Shown: positions 1 to 10,335, counted from the first letter of the stretch. The stretch: DNA of 64,000 bases from Pedobacter psychrophilus (GCF_001652725.1 NZ_LWHJ01000029.1:1-64000); one strand, 5' to 3'. Numbers and translations are program-made. Notes: a model not told the origin generated them from the letters alone.

Positions 1-1497
<1,497 letters not shown>

Positions 1498-1891
1498 ATT
1501 ATTTATTTAAGAGCGTTTGTTATATTATAGTTATTTAAGTTTTCTGATGTTTAGTAATTTTAGTTTGACTTGTAGTTTCATTTATTTCTACATAATGGAG
1601 AAAAATTTCTACATTATTATTAATCATCGCTTTTCCACAATTTAAAGCAAAGAGTGTTAATAACTTTTGAACATTAAATTTAATTAACATGATTTGAAAA
1701 AATATTTATTATTTCAACATGCAAAAACTAATATTAATTATAAGTTAATAACATAGTTTCAAATACTATCAGTCCATTTCCAACATCTTAATCAATTATA
1801 CGAAGGAGTAGTGGTAATGGTTATGATATTTTTTCACATGAGGTAACCAAAAGAAGCATTAAAAACTTAAAAGAAATGTTAAATTTGATAT
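1498..1891. other. Intergenic gap, no gene seen
   Basis: This is a 394-base AT-rich stretch between two divergently read genes. I see no RNA gene, no strong hairpin and no open frame of credible length. A TAAATTTG match at 1880-1887 fits the Bacteroidota -7 pattern but lies only 4 bases before the lutB start, so I do not call it a promoter. Confidence 0.5.
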
Positions 1892-3277
1892 ATGCTTAAC
1901 ACCTCGGAAAAGTTTGTAGAAATTTCTACCCAAAAATCTTTTGATATCCCACACAGATCAATTATTAACAATAATATAGGTAAATATGACGCTGCTGTAG
2001 ATAGAGGATTGAGTAGATTACAAAACCTGGAAAATGCTAAAAAGAAAGGTCATCAAACAAAATGGAAAGTGATGGAGAACCTTGATAAGCTTTTACCCGA
2101 ATTTGAAAGTAACTTTCAGAAAAAAGGAGGCAAGGTATTATGGGCTAATACTGTTGATGAAGCTAACCAAGAAATTCTAAACATACTTAAAAAGGTTAAT
2201 GCTAAAAGTGTTATAAAATCTAAATCTATGGTTACAGAAGAAATTCATTTAAATGAATTTCTTGAAAGTAATGGTATAGAATCTTTGGAATCTGATTTGG
2301 GGGAATACATAGTGCAATTATTGGGACAAAAGCCATATCATATTGTAACTCCGGCTATGCATTTAAGCAAAGAGGATATCGCAAAATTATTTAATGAAAA
2401 ATTTGGAACACCAGTTAATGCCTCTCCACAAGAACTTACTTTAAAAGCAAGAGAATTGCTGAGAGATAAATATCTTACTGCCGATGTTGGCATAACTGGG
2501 GCAAATTTTTTAATTGCAGATTGTGGAAGTATCGCAATTACAGAAAACGAAGGAAATGCTAGATTAACCACAACTTTTCCAAAAATTCATATTGCAATTG
2601 TTGGTATCGAAAAAATGATTCCCTCAATTACTGACTTAGATTTATTTTGGCCTATGCTTTCTACCCATGGAACCGGACAAAATTTAACTGTTTACAATAC
2701 TATTTTAAATGGGCCGAGACAGGCTAATGAAACAGACGGGCCAGAAGAGATGTATGTTATATTGTTAGATAACGGCAGAACAGAATTATTGGCCCAAAAA
2801 GAACAAAGACAAGGTTTATATTGCATAAGATGTGGAGCATGTTTAAATGGCTGCCCAATTTATAAGAATGTTGGCGGTCATGCATATGATACTACTTATA
2901 GCGGACCAATTGGTTCTATCATAACTCCGCATTTAAAAGGGATGAAAGAATTTAAACATTTAAGCTATGCTTCTAGCCTATGCGGAAAATGTAGCGAGGT
3001 TTGTCCTGTAAAAATTGATATCCACAAAATGCTTTTGCTAAATAGACGAGATTCTGTAGAGGAAGATTTAAGTACAAAGACAGAAAAAGCAGGTTGGTAT
3101 TTTTGGAAAAATGGAATGTTGAAAAGAAGCTTTATGGATCAATTTGGTGGGAATTTCAAAAACTTTATCCTTTCTAAATTTTTTAAGAAAACCTGGGGAG
3201 AACAAAGAAAACTTCCAAAAGTTGCTGTCAAATCCTTTAGTAAGCAATGGAAAAATAACCATAATCAAAAAGATTAA
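1892..3277 (+). CDS. lutB: LutB-type iron-sulfur protein of L-lactate oxidation
   Basis: The 461-residue protein matches the LutB/YkgF family, an electron-transfer subunit that with LutA and LutC oxidises L-lactate to pyruvate in the cytoplasm. A LUD (DUF162) domain covers roughly residues 60-300. A ferredoxin-like region follows, with C311, C314, C317 and C321 in a CxxCxxCxxxCP motif and C364, C367 and C371 in a second CxxCxxxCP motif, typical of two [4Fe-4S] clusters. Length agrees with the family (about 470). lutA and lutC are not next to it here; an unrelated SprT-like gene starts 7 bases downstream. Family assignment is firm; lactate as substrate is inferred from the family. Confidence 0.9.
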   Translation: MLNTSEKFVEISTQKSFDIPHRSIINNNIGKYDAAVDRGLSRLQNLENAKKKGHQTKWKVMENLDKLLPEFESNFQKKGGKVLWANTVDEANQEILNILKKVNAKSVIKSKSMVTEEIHLNEFLESNGIESLESDLGEYIVQLLGQKPYHIVTPAMHLSKEDIAKLFNEKFGTPVNASPQELTLKARELLRDKYLTADVGITGANFLIADCGSIAITENEGNARLTTTFPKIHIAIVGIEKMIPSITDLDLFWPMLSTHGTGQNLTVYNTILNGPRQANETDGPEEMYVILLDNGRTELLAQKEQRQGLYCIRCGACLNGCPIYKNVGGHAYDTTYSGPIGSIITPHLKGMKEFKHLSYASSLCGKCSEVCPVKIDIHKMLLLNRRDSVEEDLSTKTEKAGWYFWKNGMLKRSFMDQFGGNFKNFILSKFFKKTWGEQRKLPKVAVKSFSKQWKNNHNQKD

Positions 3278-3284
3278 TTTTTGC

Positions 3285-3908
3285 ATGGTTGATCAAAAAG
3301 TTCATATCCTTTCTAAATACATTCATATTGAAGCAGCACAATTAATTGCGAAATGGATTGATTTTTATCATTGCGATTTTAAAATCTCTAAAACAAGAAA
3401 TACAAAATTTGGAGATTATCGACCTCCGCAAAACGGAAACGGACATAAAATTTCTGTTAATCATAATCTAAACCAATATTCTTTTTTAGTGACTACAGTT
3501 CATGAGTTTGCTCATCTGGTTACTTGGAAAGAATTTACAAACAAAGCAAAACCTCATGGCTTAGAGTGGAAGACTAATTTTAAAAAAATGATGCAACCGT
3601 TTTTTGAATTTGAGGTTTTCCCAATGGATATAAAAAGAGCAATTGTTACCTATTTAGAAAACCCAGCGGCTTCTAGTTGTAGTGATCTAAATCTTTTTAG
3701 AGTTTTAAGTAGTTATGATAAAAAAGACCCCAATTTAATTCATGTAGATAAAATTATCGAAAACCAACAATTTGTAATGAAAAATGGACGTGTTTTTAAA
3801 AAGTTAAATAGGATTAGGAAACGATTTAGATGCGTTGAAGTAAAAACTGGATTGATATATCTTTTTAGTCCGATTGCTGAAGTCTATTTATATAATGAAG
3901 AAAATTAA
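3285..3908 (+). CDS. SprT-like zinc metallopeptidase-fold protein
   Basis: The 207-residue protein carries HEFAH at residues 73-77, the HExxH zinc motif of the SprT/Spartan-like family. The frame is open further upstream to 3144, but that would overlap most of the lutB end in another frame, so I take the ATG at 3285, which lies 7 bases after the lutB stop and starts MVDQKVHILSKYI. The family is widespread in Bacteroidota and usually annotated SprT-like; its substrate is not known. It ends one base short of the convergent alkyltransferase-like gene with no terminator hairpin visible between them. Confidence 0.85.
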   Translation: MVDQKVHILSKYIHIEAAQLIAKWIDFYHCDFKISKTRNTKFGDYRPPQNGNGHKISVNHNLNQYSFLVTTVHEFAHLVTWKEFTNKAKPHGLEWKTNFKKMMQPFFEFEVFPMDIKRAIVTYLENPAASSCSDLNLFRVLSSYDKKDPNLIHVDKIIENQQFVMKNGRVFKKLNRIRKRFRCVEVKTGLIYLFSPIAEVYLYNEEN

Positions 3909-3909
3909 A

Positions 3910-4251
3910 TTACTTATTCAAATCTAATTCTAGATTTGGGTCCCAATAATTATTCTTAAAATTTACAATTTTATCATCAACTACAGCAATTCCTTCGGCG
4001 GCTAAAAGTTCTTGCATTTTATTAGGCTCTTCAAAATGAAATTTCCCGGTTAAAAGTCCATTTCTATTCACTACTCTATGGGCTGGAATTTCAGGATTCA
4101 CACTCACAGCTCCATTCATTGCATAACCTACCATTCTTGAGGAGCTTTTTGAACCTAGATATTGAGCAATTGCACCATAAGATGTTACTTTTCCTTTTGG
4201 AATTAAGGCAACAACTTGATAAACTTGCTCATAAAAAGACGCCCTATCCAT
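3910..4251 (-). CDS. Alkyltransferase-like (ATL) DNA-repair protein lacking the active cysteine
   Basis: The 113-residue protein corresponds to the C-terminal DNA-binding domain of O6-alkylguanine-DNA alkyltransferase (MGMT/Ogt). The methyl-acceptor motif PCHRV is changed to PAHRV at residues 56-60, so Ala57 replaces the nucleophilic Cys. Known ATL proteins with this change bind O6-alkylguanine without repairing it and flag the lesion to nucleotide excision repair. It shares one base with the trmB stop (TAATG), so the two are probably co-transcribed and translationally coupled. The activity is inferred from the family. Confidence 0.9.
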   Translation of the reverse strand: MDRASFYEQVYQVVALIPKGKVTSYGAIAQYLGSKSSSRMVGYAMNGAVSVNPEIPAHRVVNRNGLLTGKFHFEEPNKMQELLAAEGIAVVDDKIVNFKNNYWDPNLELDLNK

Positions 4252-4898
4252 TAAAATTTAAACTTTAAATAATTGATGTTTTTACCTTTATTCAAATAAA
4301 TTCTTTCATAATGAGTTTTGATTGAAAGAACTTCATCATTAGGAAAATCTCTATAAACATCAGCCGTTTTTTCTAAAACATTTAAACCTAATTCCGCCAC
4401 TTTTTGTAAAGTATATTCATAAAAACCATCATTATCTGTTTTCAAATTTACTGCCCCACCATTTTTTAAAACGGTTTTATACTTATTCAAAAAAGTAAGA
4501 TTTGTCAATCTTTTTCTTTCTAGGGGACTTTGCGCTTGTGGATCTGGAAATGTGATCCAAATTTCATCAATCTCATCATCTGCAAAATAATCCATAATAT
4601 TTTGTATCTGAATTCTCAGAAATCCTACGTTTTCTACATTTTCATCCAGCGCCATTTTAGCACCAATCCATAATCTATTTCCTTTATAATCTATCCCAAC
4701 AAAATTTTTATTTGGATATTTTTTCGCCAGATTAACACTGTATTCACCTTTACCGCATGCTAGTTCTAAAACAATGGGATTATCGTTATTAAAAAAAGAT
4801 TTAGACCAATTACCTCTAAATTCTTTTCCCTCTTCTAATTGTTTAACATTCTTAAATGTACCAACTTCTATAAATCGTTGTAATTTTCTTTTAGCCAC
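4251..4898 (-). CDS. trmB: tRNA (guanine-N7-)-methyltransferase
   Basis: The 215-residue enzyme methylates G46 in the variable loop of tRNAs using S-adenosylmethionine. The SAM-binding motif is visible as ELACGKGEYS, and the family signature as FPDPQAQSPLERKRL. The start is GTG at 4898-4896; no ATG precedes the conserved N-terminus. A TATTTTTG promoter match lies 16 bases upstream, back to back with the promoter of the divergent GDP-fucose synthase. The ATL gene follows with a one-base stop/start overlap. Confidence 0.95.
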   Translation of the reverse strand: MAKRKLQRFIEVGTFKNVKQLEEGKEFRGNWSKSFFNNDNPIVLELACGKGEYSVNLAKKYPNKNFVGIDYKGNRLWIGAKMALDENVENVGFLRIQIQNIMDYFADDEIDEIWITFPDPQAQSPLERKRLTNLTFLNKYKTVLKNGGAVNLKTDNDGFYEYTLQKVAELGLNVLEKTADVYRDFPNDEVLSIKTHYERIYLNKGKNINYLKFKF

Positions 4899-4903
4899 TA
4901 ATA

Positions 4904-4936
4904 TTGTTTTTTTACAAAAATAGAATTTTATCTTTG
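4904..4936 (+). promoter_or_regulatory. Putative promoter of the GDP-fucose synthase gene
   Basis: TATCTTTG at 4929-4936 matches TAnnTTTG, and TTG at 4904-4906 lies 22 bases upstream as a -33 element. Transcription would begin near 4943, leaving an untranslated leader of only about 17 bases before the TTG start codon at 4960. Confidence 0.55.
4915..4922 (-). promoter_or_regulatory. Putative -7 element for trmB
   Basis: On the minus strand this reads TATTTTTG, a full match to the Bacteroidota -7 consensus TAnnTTTG, 16 bases before the GTG start of trmB. No clear -33 TTG is seen. It lies 6 bases from the opposite-strand element for the next gene. Confidence 0.5.
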
Positions 4937-4959
4937 ACGATATTTTTAAAAACGATCCA

Positions 4960-5889
4960 TTGGAAAAATCTTCAAAAATTTACGTTGCCGGCCATAACGG
5001 AATGGTAGGTTCTGCAATAATAAGAAAACTAGAAAAAGAAGGCTTCACAAATATCATAAAAAGAAGTTCTAAAGAATTAGACTTAAGAGACCAAGTTGCT
5101 GTAGCAAATTTTTTTGAAGAACAAAAGCCCGATTATGTTTTTTTAGCAGCAGCAAAAGTTGGTGGAATTGTAGCTAATAATACCTATAGAGCCGAATTCT
5201 TATTTGATAATTTACAAATCCAAAACAATATTATCCATCAATCTTATTTAAATAAAGTTAAAAAATTGATGTTTTTAGGTTCGAGCTGTATTTATCCAAA
5301 AATGGCGCCTCAACCTTTAAAAGAAGAGTATTTATTGACCGGATTATTAGAAGAAACGAACGAACCTTATGCCATCGCAAAAATTACGGGTATAAAAATG
5401 TGTGATGCTTATAGAGCGCAATACGGTTGCAATTATATATCGGCTATGCCAACTAATTTATATGGTTATAACGATAATTATCATCCTCAAAACTCTCATG
5501 TCTTACCTGCTTTAATAAGAAAATTTCATGAAGCAAAACAAAATAATGAGCCTCACGTAACCATTTGGGGCAGCGGAAGCCCAATGCGAGAGTTTTTATT
5601 TGCAGATGATTTAGCTGATGCCTGTTTTTATTTAATGCAAAATTACGATGAACCAAACTTAATTAACATTGGTACTGGAGAAGATTTAACCATTAAAGAC
5701 TTAGCGTTAATGATTAAAGATATTATAGGCTTTAAAGGAGATTTAGTTTTTGATAGCAGCAAACCAGACGGAACTCCACGTAAATTGATGGATGTTAGCA
5801 AACTACACAGCAAAGGATGGAAACACAAAGTTAATTTAAAAGAGGGAATTCAACTGGCTTACCAAGACTTTTTAAATAAGCATTCATAA
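4960..5889 (+). CDS. fcl: GDP-L-fucose synthase
   Basis: The 309-residue short-chain dehydrogenase converts GDP-4-keto-6-deoxymannose to GDP-L-fucose with NADPH, supplying fucose for surface polysaccharides. The nucleotide-binding motif GHNGMVG is at residues 11-17. The catalytic set is Ser at 108/109 (GSSC), Tyr137 and Lys141 (YAIAK). The start must be the TTG at 4960: the next Met is inside the glycine motif, and the frame upstream reaches a stop at 4921 without an ATG or GTG. The partner GDP-mannose dehydratase gene is not adjacent. Confidence 0.93.
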   Translation: MEKSSKIYVAGHNGMVGSAIIRKLEKEGFTNIIKRSSKELDLRDQVAVANFFEEQKPDYVFLAAAKVGGIVANNTYRAEFLFDNLQIQNNIIHQSYLNKVKKLMFLGSSCIYPKMAPQPLKEEYLLTGLLEETNEPYAIAKITGIKMCDAYRAQYGCNYISAMPTNLYGYNDNYHPQNSHVLPALIRKFHEAKQNNEPHVTIWGSGSPMREFLFADDLADACFYLMQNYDEPNLINIGTGEDLTIKDLALMIKDIIGFKGDLVFDSSKPDGTPRKLMDVSKLHSKGWKHKVNLKEGIQLAYQDFLNKHS

Positions 5890-5950
5890 TCGCAAGAAAA
5901 ATAGGGCTTAATTTCTTTGGAATATTATGAACCGAAATTTAAATAAAAAA

Positions 5951-5977
5951 AAGCCTCGAAATTAAATTTCGAGGCTT
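5951..5977. terminator. Bidirectional terminator
   Basis: A perfect 13-bp stem (5951-5963 with 5965-5977, core AAGCCTCGAAATT) is flanked by an A-run on the left and T-rich bases on the right. It separates the plus-strand fcl from the convergent minus-strand membrane-protein operon. Confidence 0.85.
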
Positions 5978-5988
5978 TCTGGATAATA

Positions 5989-6459
5989 TTAATATGTTTC
6001 GCTTCCCGGAGGAATACCATAATCAATTTGTTTAGCTGGCTTAACTTTTTTCTTAGTCGAATTAATAAAACCAGTAGCCTTATCAATCCAGTTTACCAAT
6101 ACATTTTTATTAAAGCTCATAGAATTAACTGTTCTTTGAGATAATATAGAAACTAAAGATTTAACAATTATTCCTCTATTTCTTAATAATGTTTTATTCA
6201 ATAATAATGGTAAAAAAACGCGACCAAAATTAGTTACCCAATCTGCTTTAGTAGATGAAGTTGAATGAGTTGCTGCTCCACTATTGTGAGTTATTCCCAC
6301 CATTGAACCAATTCTTTTTAAAAATTTTAATGGTGATGTTAATGTATCTTTAATTGATTGAAATTTTTGTTTTATGACTAATTCATCATCAAGCTGTTTT
6401 AATTCTAAAAAAGCTATTCTTGTTTTTAAGTCTTGTAAGTTTTGAATTTGAGTCTCCAT
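5989..6459 (-). CDS. Hypothetical protein in the YtxH/holin-like operon
   Basis: I do not recognise a family for this 156-residue protein. The first 50 residues are charged and likely helical or coiled-coil (METQIQNLQDLKTRIAFLEL). A mildly hydrophobic stretch near residues 78-92 (FGRVFLPLLLNK) might touch the membrane. The C-terminus is basic. It starts two bases after the stop of the holin-like gene and is the last gene of the three-gene run with YtxH and the holin-like protein, so a role at the cell envelope or in stress is inferred from context only. Confidence 0.7.
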   Translation of the reverse strand: METQIQNLQDLKTRIAFLELKQLDDELVIKQKFQSIKDTLTSPLKFLKRIGSMVGITHNSGAATHSTSSTKADWVTNFGRVFLPLLLNKTLLRNRGIIVKSLVSILSQRTVNSMSFNKNVLVNWIDKATGFINSTKKKVKPAKQIDYGIPPGSETY

Positions 6460-6461
6460 TT

Positions 6462-6818
6462 TTAATCTTTTTTAGTAGAAAAAATACTTTTAACCAATGA
6501 GTTTGCTAATGGATTTGCAATCAAATTACCTTTTCCAAAAAATATAATTAATGCAATAATTAGATAGAATAAAGCAACTATAAAATATCCTGCAAAACTG
6601 CTATCTAAAACTGTACAAAGATAAATGCTACAACCAATACTTAAAAACACAAGAAAAAATAAACCAACAATTGCTAGCACCATTAAAGAAACCAAACTAC
6701 CAACTCCTGTTACTACTTTTTCTATAATGGTTAGTTTTTTTAACTCAACAGTAGTAGAAATATAATCTTTAATTTTTATAAAAAGCTCTGAAAAGCCTTT
6801 GTGGTCAGTATTTTCCAT
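6462..6818 (-). CDS. Holin-X-like (phage holin superfamily III) membrane protein
   Basis: The 118-residue protein has an amphipathic N-terminus (about 1-30) followed by two long membrane helices near residues 38-64 and 75-95, a layout matching the Actinobacterial Holin-X family (PF07332). In Bacteroidota these are chromosomal membrane proteins of unknown role and not lysis proteins; no phage gene is near. It lies 11 bases after the YtxH gene and 2 bases before the next gene, so the three form one operon. Confidence 0.75.
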   Translation of the reverse strand: MENTDHKGFSELFIKIKDYISTTVELKKLTIIEKVVTGVGSLVSLMVLAIVGLFFLVFLSIGCSIYLCTVLDSSFAGYFIVALFYLIIALIIFFGKGNLIANPLANSLVKSIFSTKKD

Positions 6819-6829
6819 TGGTAGGTAAA

Positions 6830-7105
6830 TTAGGCGTGTTCTACATCGTTATCAAGTTGATCAATATCTTCTTCAGCTACCTGAAGTTTTGATTTGATTT
6901 TACTCACAACTTTATCCTTAAATTCACTTAAATTATCAATTTCTTCAGCAGCTTTTTCTTTAATGCTATCTCCAAGATTTTTTAAAGAATCTGATAATTT
7001 ATCTCTTGTTTCTGAACCTTTTTCTGGCGCAAATAAAACTCCTAAAGCAGCTCCTGCAACCAATCCTGCCATTAATGCAATTAATGATTTTGAATTATTT
7101 TCCAT
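6830..7105 (-). CDS. YtxH domain general-stress protein
   Basis: The 91-residue protein has a glycine- and alanine-rich membrane helix at residues 8-26 followed by the YtxH signature [14 protein letters not shown] and a long charged helix. YtxH-domain proteins are associated with general stress in Bacillus; the mechanism is unknown. It is the first gene of a tight minus-strand operon with the holin-like and hypothetical proteins. Confidence 0.88.
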   Translation of the reverse strand: MENNSKSLIALMAGLVAGAALGVLFAPEKGSETRDKLSDSLKNLGDSIKEKAAEEIDNLSEFKDKVVSKIKSKLQVAEEDIDQLDNDVEHA

Positions 7106-7194
7106 GTTTTTAATGTTTTAGATTAATAATAAAATTGTTTTTCGATTTTCATTAAGAAAATACCTTGCCAAAAAAAGCTAATATCATTTAAAAA

Positions 7195-8229
7195 TTACGC
7201 TGTATTTTCTAAGCGATGTTCTAATCTATCTTCAGCTGCTTTATCATTTTCATAAATATTAATAAGGTGCATAAACCAAACTAATAACAATGGTCCAAAT
7301 ACTAAACCAACAAACCCAAATAATGGCAAACCTATAATAACACCAATTACAGTAATAATTGGATGCGTATCCGCTAGCTTTTTATTAATTATAAATCTAA
7401 TTACATTATCAATATTAATGATAACAACTAATGTAAATACCAATAGAAAAGCACCTTGCCAGGTATCGCCGTTTAAAAACAAAAATAAAGTTGCTGGCAG
7501 TGTAACAACAGGTGCACCAATTACTGGCATAAATGATAAAAAGAATCCAATAACTCCCCAAAAAATTGCATCATCTAAGCCAACAATAAAAAAAGATAAC
7601 GTAACTAAAGATCCCTGTATAAAAGCAATTAAACCTTGACCTAATATGTTTGAGTATGTGGTGTTTTTAAGCTCTTTTGCAAATTGAATAGCGTGATGCT
7701 GTCTTAAAGGAGTATATTTTAATAAATTTTTTTCAAAAGCGGATGATTGTACAAACATAAAATAAAGTATGAAATACATTACTGTTATGGTTAAAAAAAC
7801 ACCTAATGCCCCGGTTAATAAAGAAGGGAATAAATCCTGTACAAAAGTTGAAAGCTTAGATAAATAATTATCTATTAAATTGGGCTGGTTTAATTTTAGT
7901 CCTACAAAATCATCTAATCTAGAAATCATAGCTTTAATAACAAACTGATCTTTCTTAAACATTGCCATTCTGTTAACTATCATATAGCTTAAAGAAAAGA
8001 AAGGAATGATGATAATTACAAAAGATATAAATAATACCGAAATTGCAGAAGCTACCTTACCTATCTTTTTCTTAAAATAAACATATAATGGTTTGCATAA
8101 TACATATAGAATTACAGCCCCTAAAAAAGCATTAAATAACTCTCTTAAGCTGTATAAAATAATTGCACCTAAAAAAATTAGTGCCACCAGCACTAAAATA
8201 TTCCTTTGTTTATATGTAAATACCGACAT
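7195..8229 (-). CDS. AI-2E family transporter (permease)
   Basis: This is a 344-residue membrane protein of the AI-2E transporter family (PF01594, YdiK/TqsA-like). About eight hydrophobic helices are seen, including a pair at the N-terminus (residues 12-45) and the family's glycine-rich motif PVIGAPVVTLPA near residue 235. The substrate is unknown; members include quorum-signal exporters and sodium/proton antiporters. A terminator upstream separates it from the sigma-factor operon. Confidence 0.88.
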   Translation of the reverse strand: MSVFTYKQRNILVLVALIFLGAIILYSLRELFNAFLGAVILYVLCKPLYVYFKKKIGKVASAISVLFISFVIIIIPFFSLSYMIVNRMAMFKKDQFVIKAMISRLDDFVGLKLNQPNLIDNYLSKLSTFVQDLFPSLLTGALGVFLTITVMYFILYFMFVQSSAFEKNLLKYTPLRQHHAIQFAKELKNTTYSNILGQGLIAFIQGSLVTLSFFIVGLDDAIFWGVIGFFLSFMPVIGAPVVTLPATLFLFLNGDTWQGAFLLVFTLVVIINIDNVIRFIINKKLADTHPIITVIGVIIGLPLFGFVGLVFGPLLLVWFMHLINIYENDKAAEDRLEHRLENTA

Positions 8230-8249
8230 TCAATTATAAAGTTGCATAA

Positions 8250-8274
8250 AAAAACCCGCAATAAGCGGTTTTTT
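8250..8274. terminator. Terminator after the sigma/anti-sigma operon
   Basis: A short GC stem (CCGC with GCGG, loop AATAA) lies between runs of A and T. Read on the minus strand it is followed by a run of T and fits termination of the anti-sigma operon before the AI-2E gene. Confidence 0.75.
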
Positions 8275-8356
8275 TATTTTACAAATTATCTTCCTTTCAC
8301 AAATAACATTATAAAATTTATATTATCAAATGAATAATTACATTAATAAAAGGTAT

Positions 8357-8869
8357 CTAAAAACTAGGCGATTTTTTTCTCATCAACTTATCCAAGAACA
8401 TCAATCCAACTATCATATCAAACATTAAAAATCCATAAAAAAATTTATTGATAAAACCATTTGAAATCTCTCCGCTAAAGCTTTTAAGATTTAATCCATT
8501 TTTAGGCATTATACTAAAAGGTGTAGAATTATTAATGCTCCAATCAATTTGATTAATCCCTACCATAATACAGGCTACCATCATCAAACCAAATAATCCT
8601 GCTATCAGATAGATAATTTTTTTATCCGTTTTGGCCTTCGCCGATAAAGGCTTTGCTTCCAAATAAATTTGATGCATTACTTTATTGGTAAAAACCATTG
8701 AGGGAGCATCTAATCCTATTAAATCAAAATCCGAATTAGCTGCTAAAAGCTCTTCATATTTGGCTTTAAAAACTAAATCAGTCCTAATTAATTGTTCAAC
8801 ATTGGTTCTTTCATCTTCGGAAGAAAGTCCATCAATATAGTCCCAAATCCTTAACTCTTCATCTTTCAT
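8357..8869 (-). CDS. Membrane anti-sigma factor-like protein
   Basis: The 170-residue protein begins with a cytoplasmic segment (WDYIDGLSSEDERTNVEQLI) resembling the zinc-free anti-sigma N-domains found beside ECF sigma factors, followed by membrane helices near residues 86-106 and 142-162. Its start overlaps the stop of the sigma gene by 4 bases (ATGA), as expected for a coupled sigma/anti-sigma pair. The regulatory role is inferred from position; the sequence itself is only weakly diagnostic. Confidence 0.7.
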   Translation of the reverse strand: MKDEELRIWDYIDGLSSEDERTNVEQLIRTDLVFKAKYEELLAANSDFDLIGLDAPSMVFTNKVMHQIYLEAKPLSAKAKTDKKIIYLIAGLFGLMMVACIMVGINQIDWSINNSTPFSIMPKNGLNLKSFSGEISNGFINKFFYGFLMFDMIVGLMFLDKLMRKKSPSF

Positions 8870-9444
8870 AATAACTCCTTTACTTCATTTTTTAAAAGGG
8901 TTTCTAATCTCTCTTTCAATTTATGCCTTGCTCTGTGCAATTTAACTTTTACCGTATTAGGTTCTAAATTCATTACAGTTGCGATTTCTTCTAAAGACTG
9001 CTCTCCTTGGTAAAATAGAGTAATAATTGCAGCATCATCTGGCAACAACATTCCAATTGCTTTGTTTAAATAAAAACTTCTAGATTTCTTCTCTACAGAA
9101 TATTCATCATAAGCACCTTTACTTTCCAGTTGGATTAAATTTGCTTCATCATCCAAAGAACTTGTTTCCAATTTCTTCTTTCGCAAATGCGTCATCGCAG
9201 TGTGATAGGTAATTGTATACAGCCATGTAGAAAATTTACTTTCTTTTTTATATTGCGATAATGACCTATAAGCTTTAACAAAAGTTTCTTGCGCAACTTC
9301 CTCCGCATCTTCTCTTTTTCTGGTAAAGCGCATAGCCAAACTAAAAACATAAGACTGATGTCTCTTAACCAAATCAGCATAAGCCGATTGATTACCGTTA
9401 AGTATCACATCTATAATTTCTAAATCAGAACTTTTATTTCGCAT
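8866..9444 (-). CDS. RNA polymerase ECF-type sigma-70 factor
   Basis: The 192-residue protein has sigma region 2 (AEEVAQETFVKAYRSL at about 47-62, followed by the FSTWLYTI motif) and sigma region 4 with a helix-turn-helix (LEEIATVMN, NTVKVKLHRARHKLKE). It lacks regions 1 and 3, so it is an ECF sigma factor of the RpoE/SigW type. It overlaps the membrane anti-sigma gene by 4 bases. The inducing signal is not evident from the window. Confidence 0.93.
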   Translation of the reverse strand: MRNKSSDLEIIDVILNGNQSAYADLVKRHQSYVFSLAMRFTRKREDAEEVAQETFVKAYRSLSQYKKESKFSTWLYTITYHTAMTHLRKKKLETSSLDDEANLIQLESKGAYDEYSVEKKSRSFYLNKAIGMLLPDDAAIITLFYQGEQSLEEIATVMNLEPNTVKVKLHRARHKLKERLETLLKNEVKELL

Positions 9445-9520
9445 TTATAGATACTTTGACTACTTACATTGAATACAGGTTACGATAGTTTATTAAAAAT
9501 AAATTATTAAAATTGAATTT

Positions 9521-9609
9521 GGGCGTTTTAACACGCTATACGTTATAGTTTTTTTGCTAATTGCGTAATGGTGAAAAGCAAAAAAAGCTGCCACTCCTAT
9601 CGTTAACGC
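9521..9609 (-). repeat. Dispersed intergenic repeat, copy 1
   Basis: Read on the minus strand it starts GCGTTAACGATAGGAGTGGC and ends GTTAAAACGCCC, with a TTTTTTTGC / GCAAAAAAA stem inside. It occupies most of the divergent gap between the sigma factor and the next gene. The same ends and internal stem recur at 12502, 19132, 27437 and 46455. Confidence 0.8.
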
Positions 9610-9730
9610 AATCTTCACATTAAAATATGCCCTTCAATAAATAAAATGAAACTTCTTGTAACCTAAATAAAATTGAGGTAGTCATAAACTGCAAAACAAC
9701 AAGAATTTTAAAATTTAATAATTTATTATC

Positions 9731-10084
9731 ATGAACGGACCAGAAATTTTAATACCCATCACATTTTTCATTTGCACATTTGCAGCAATTTTCGGACTAA
9801 GATACATGGCCAATAAAGAGCGTATGGCGATGATTGAAAAGGGAATAGATATTGGCTCTATTAAGGCACAACCCCAACCATATAAAAATTTAAAATGGGG
9901 ATTATTACTTATCGGCGCTGGCTTAGGTTTATTTTTGGCTTTTGTATTAGACCAAACTGTCTTTAAAATTGCAAGTGGTGTAAATCTGGATAAAAATGTT
10001 CCAATTTATTTTGCATTGATTGCCATTTTTGGTGGATTAGGTTTATTTATATCTTATCTGATAGAAAAGAAAGAAACTTTATAA
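9731..10084 (+). CDS. Small conserved membrane protein (DUF6249-like)
   Basis: The 117-residue protein has three predicted membrane helices (about residues 5-25, 55-73 and 90-110). Between the first two lies a short charged segment with the ERMAMIEKG motif that I associate with the Bacteroidota family DUF6249. No function is known. It stands alone between the sigma factor and a bidirectional terminator. Confidence 0.65.
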   Translation: MNGPEILIPITFFICTFAAIFGLRYMANKERMAMIEKGIDIGSIKAQPQPYKNLKWGLLLIGAGLGLFLAFVLDQTVFKIASGVNLDKNVPIYFALIAIFGGLGLFISYLIEKKETL

Positions 10085-10119
10085 CTGCTATCTATAAAGT
10101 TCAAAAATAAACATGCATA

Positions 10120-10146
10120 AAAAAACCCGCTAAAAGCGGGTTTTTT
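10120..10146. terminator. Bidirectional terminator
   Basis: A 7-bp perfect stem AACCCGC / GCGGGTT with a TAAAA loop (10124-10142) lies between A and T runs, separating the convergent DUF6249-like and CsbD genes. Confidence 0.88.
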
Positions 10147-10149
10147 TAT

Positions 10150-10335
10150 TTATAAACTTTTAAGCCAATCAACAACCTCATCTCTGGTTTTACCAGTTTT
10201 TTGTTGAACTTTTCCAACCATTTCGTCTTCTTGTCCTTCTGCGTATGTTAAATCGTCGTCAGTTAAATCTGCGTAAGCTTGTTTTGCTTTTCCTTTAACT
10301 TCATTCCATGCTCCTTTAAATTCTAACTTATCCAT
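10150..10335 (-). CDS. CsbD family stress protein
   Basis: The 61-residue hydrophilic protein has the CsbD layout: [34 protein letters not shown] followed by a short helix. CsbD proteins respond to general stress; their molecular function is not known. It is monocistronic with a terminator just downstream. Confidence 0.93.
   Translation of the reverse strand: MDKLEFKGAWNEVKGKAKQAYADLTDDDLTYAEGQEDEMVGKVQQKTGKTRDEVVDWLKSL

Noticed and set aside
1880-1887. TAAATTTG promoter match before lutB
   Set aside because: It is 4 bases from the start codon, so transcription would begin inside the gene; likely chance in AT-rich DNA.
3144-3284. Extended N-terminus of the SprT-like protein
   Set aside because: It overlaps the lutB end by 134 bases in another frame and lacks family similarity; the ATG at 3285 fits.
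6462-6818. Phage lysis holin
   Set aside because: The protein resembles Holin-X, but no phage gene is near and its neighbours are stress and membrane proteins.
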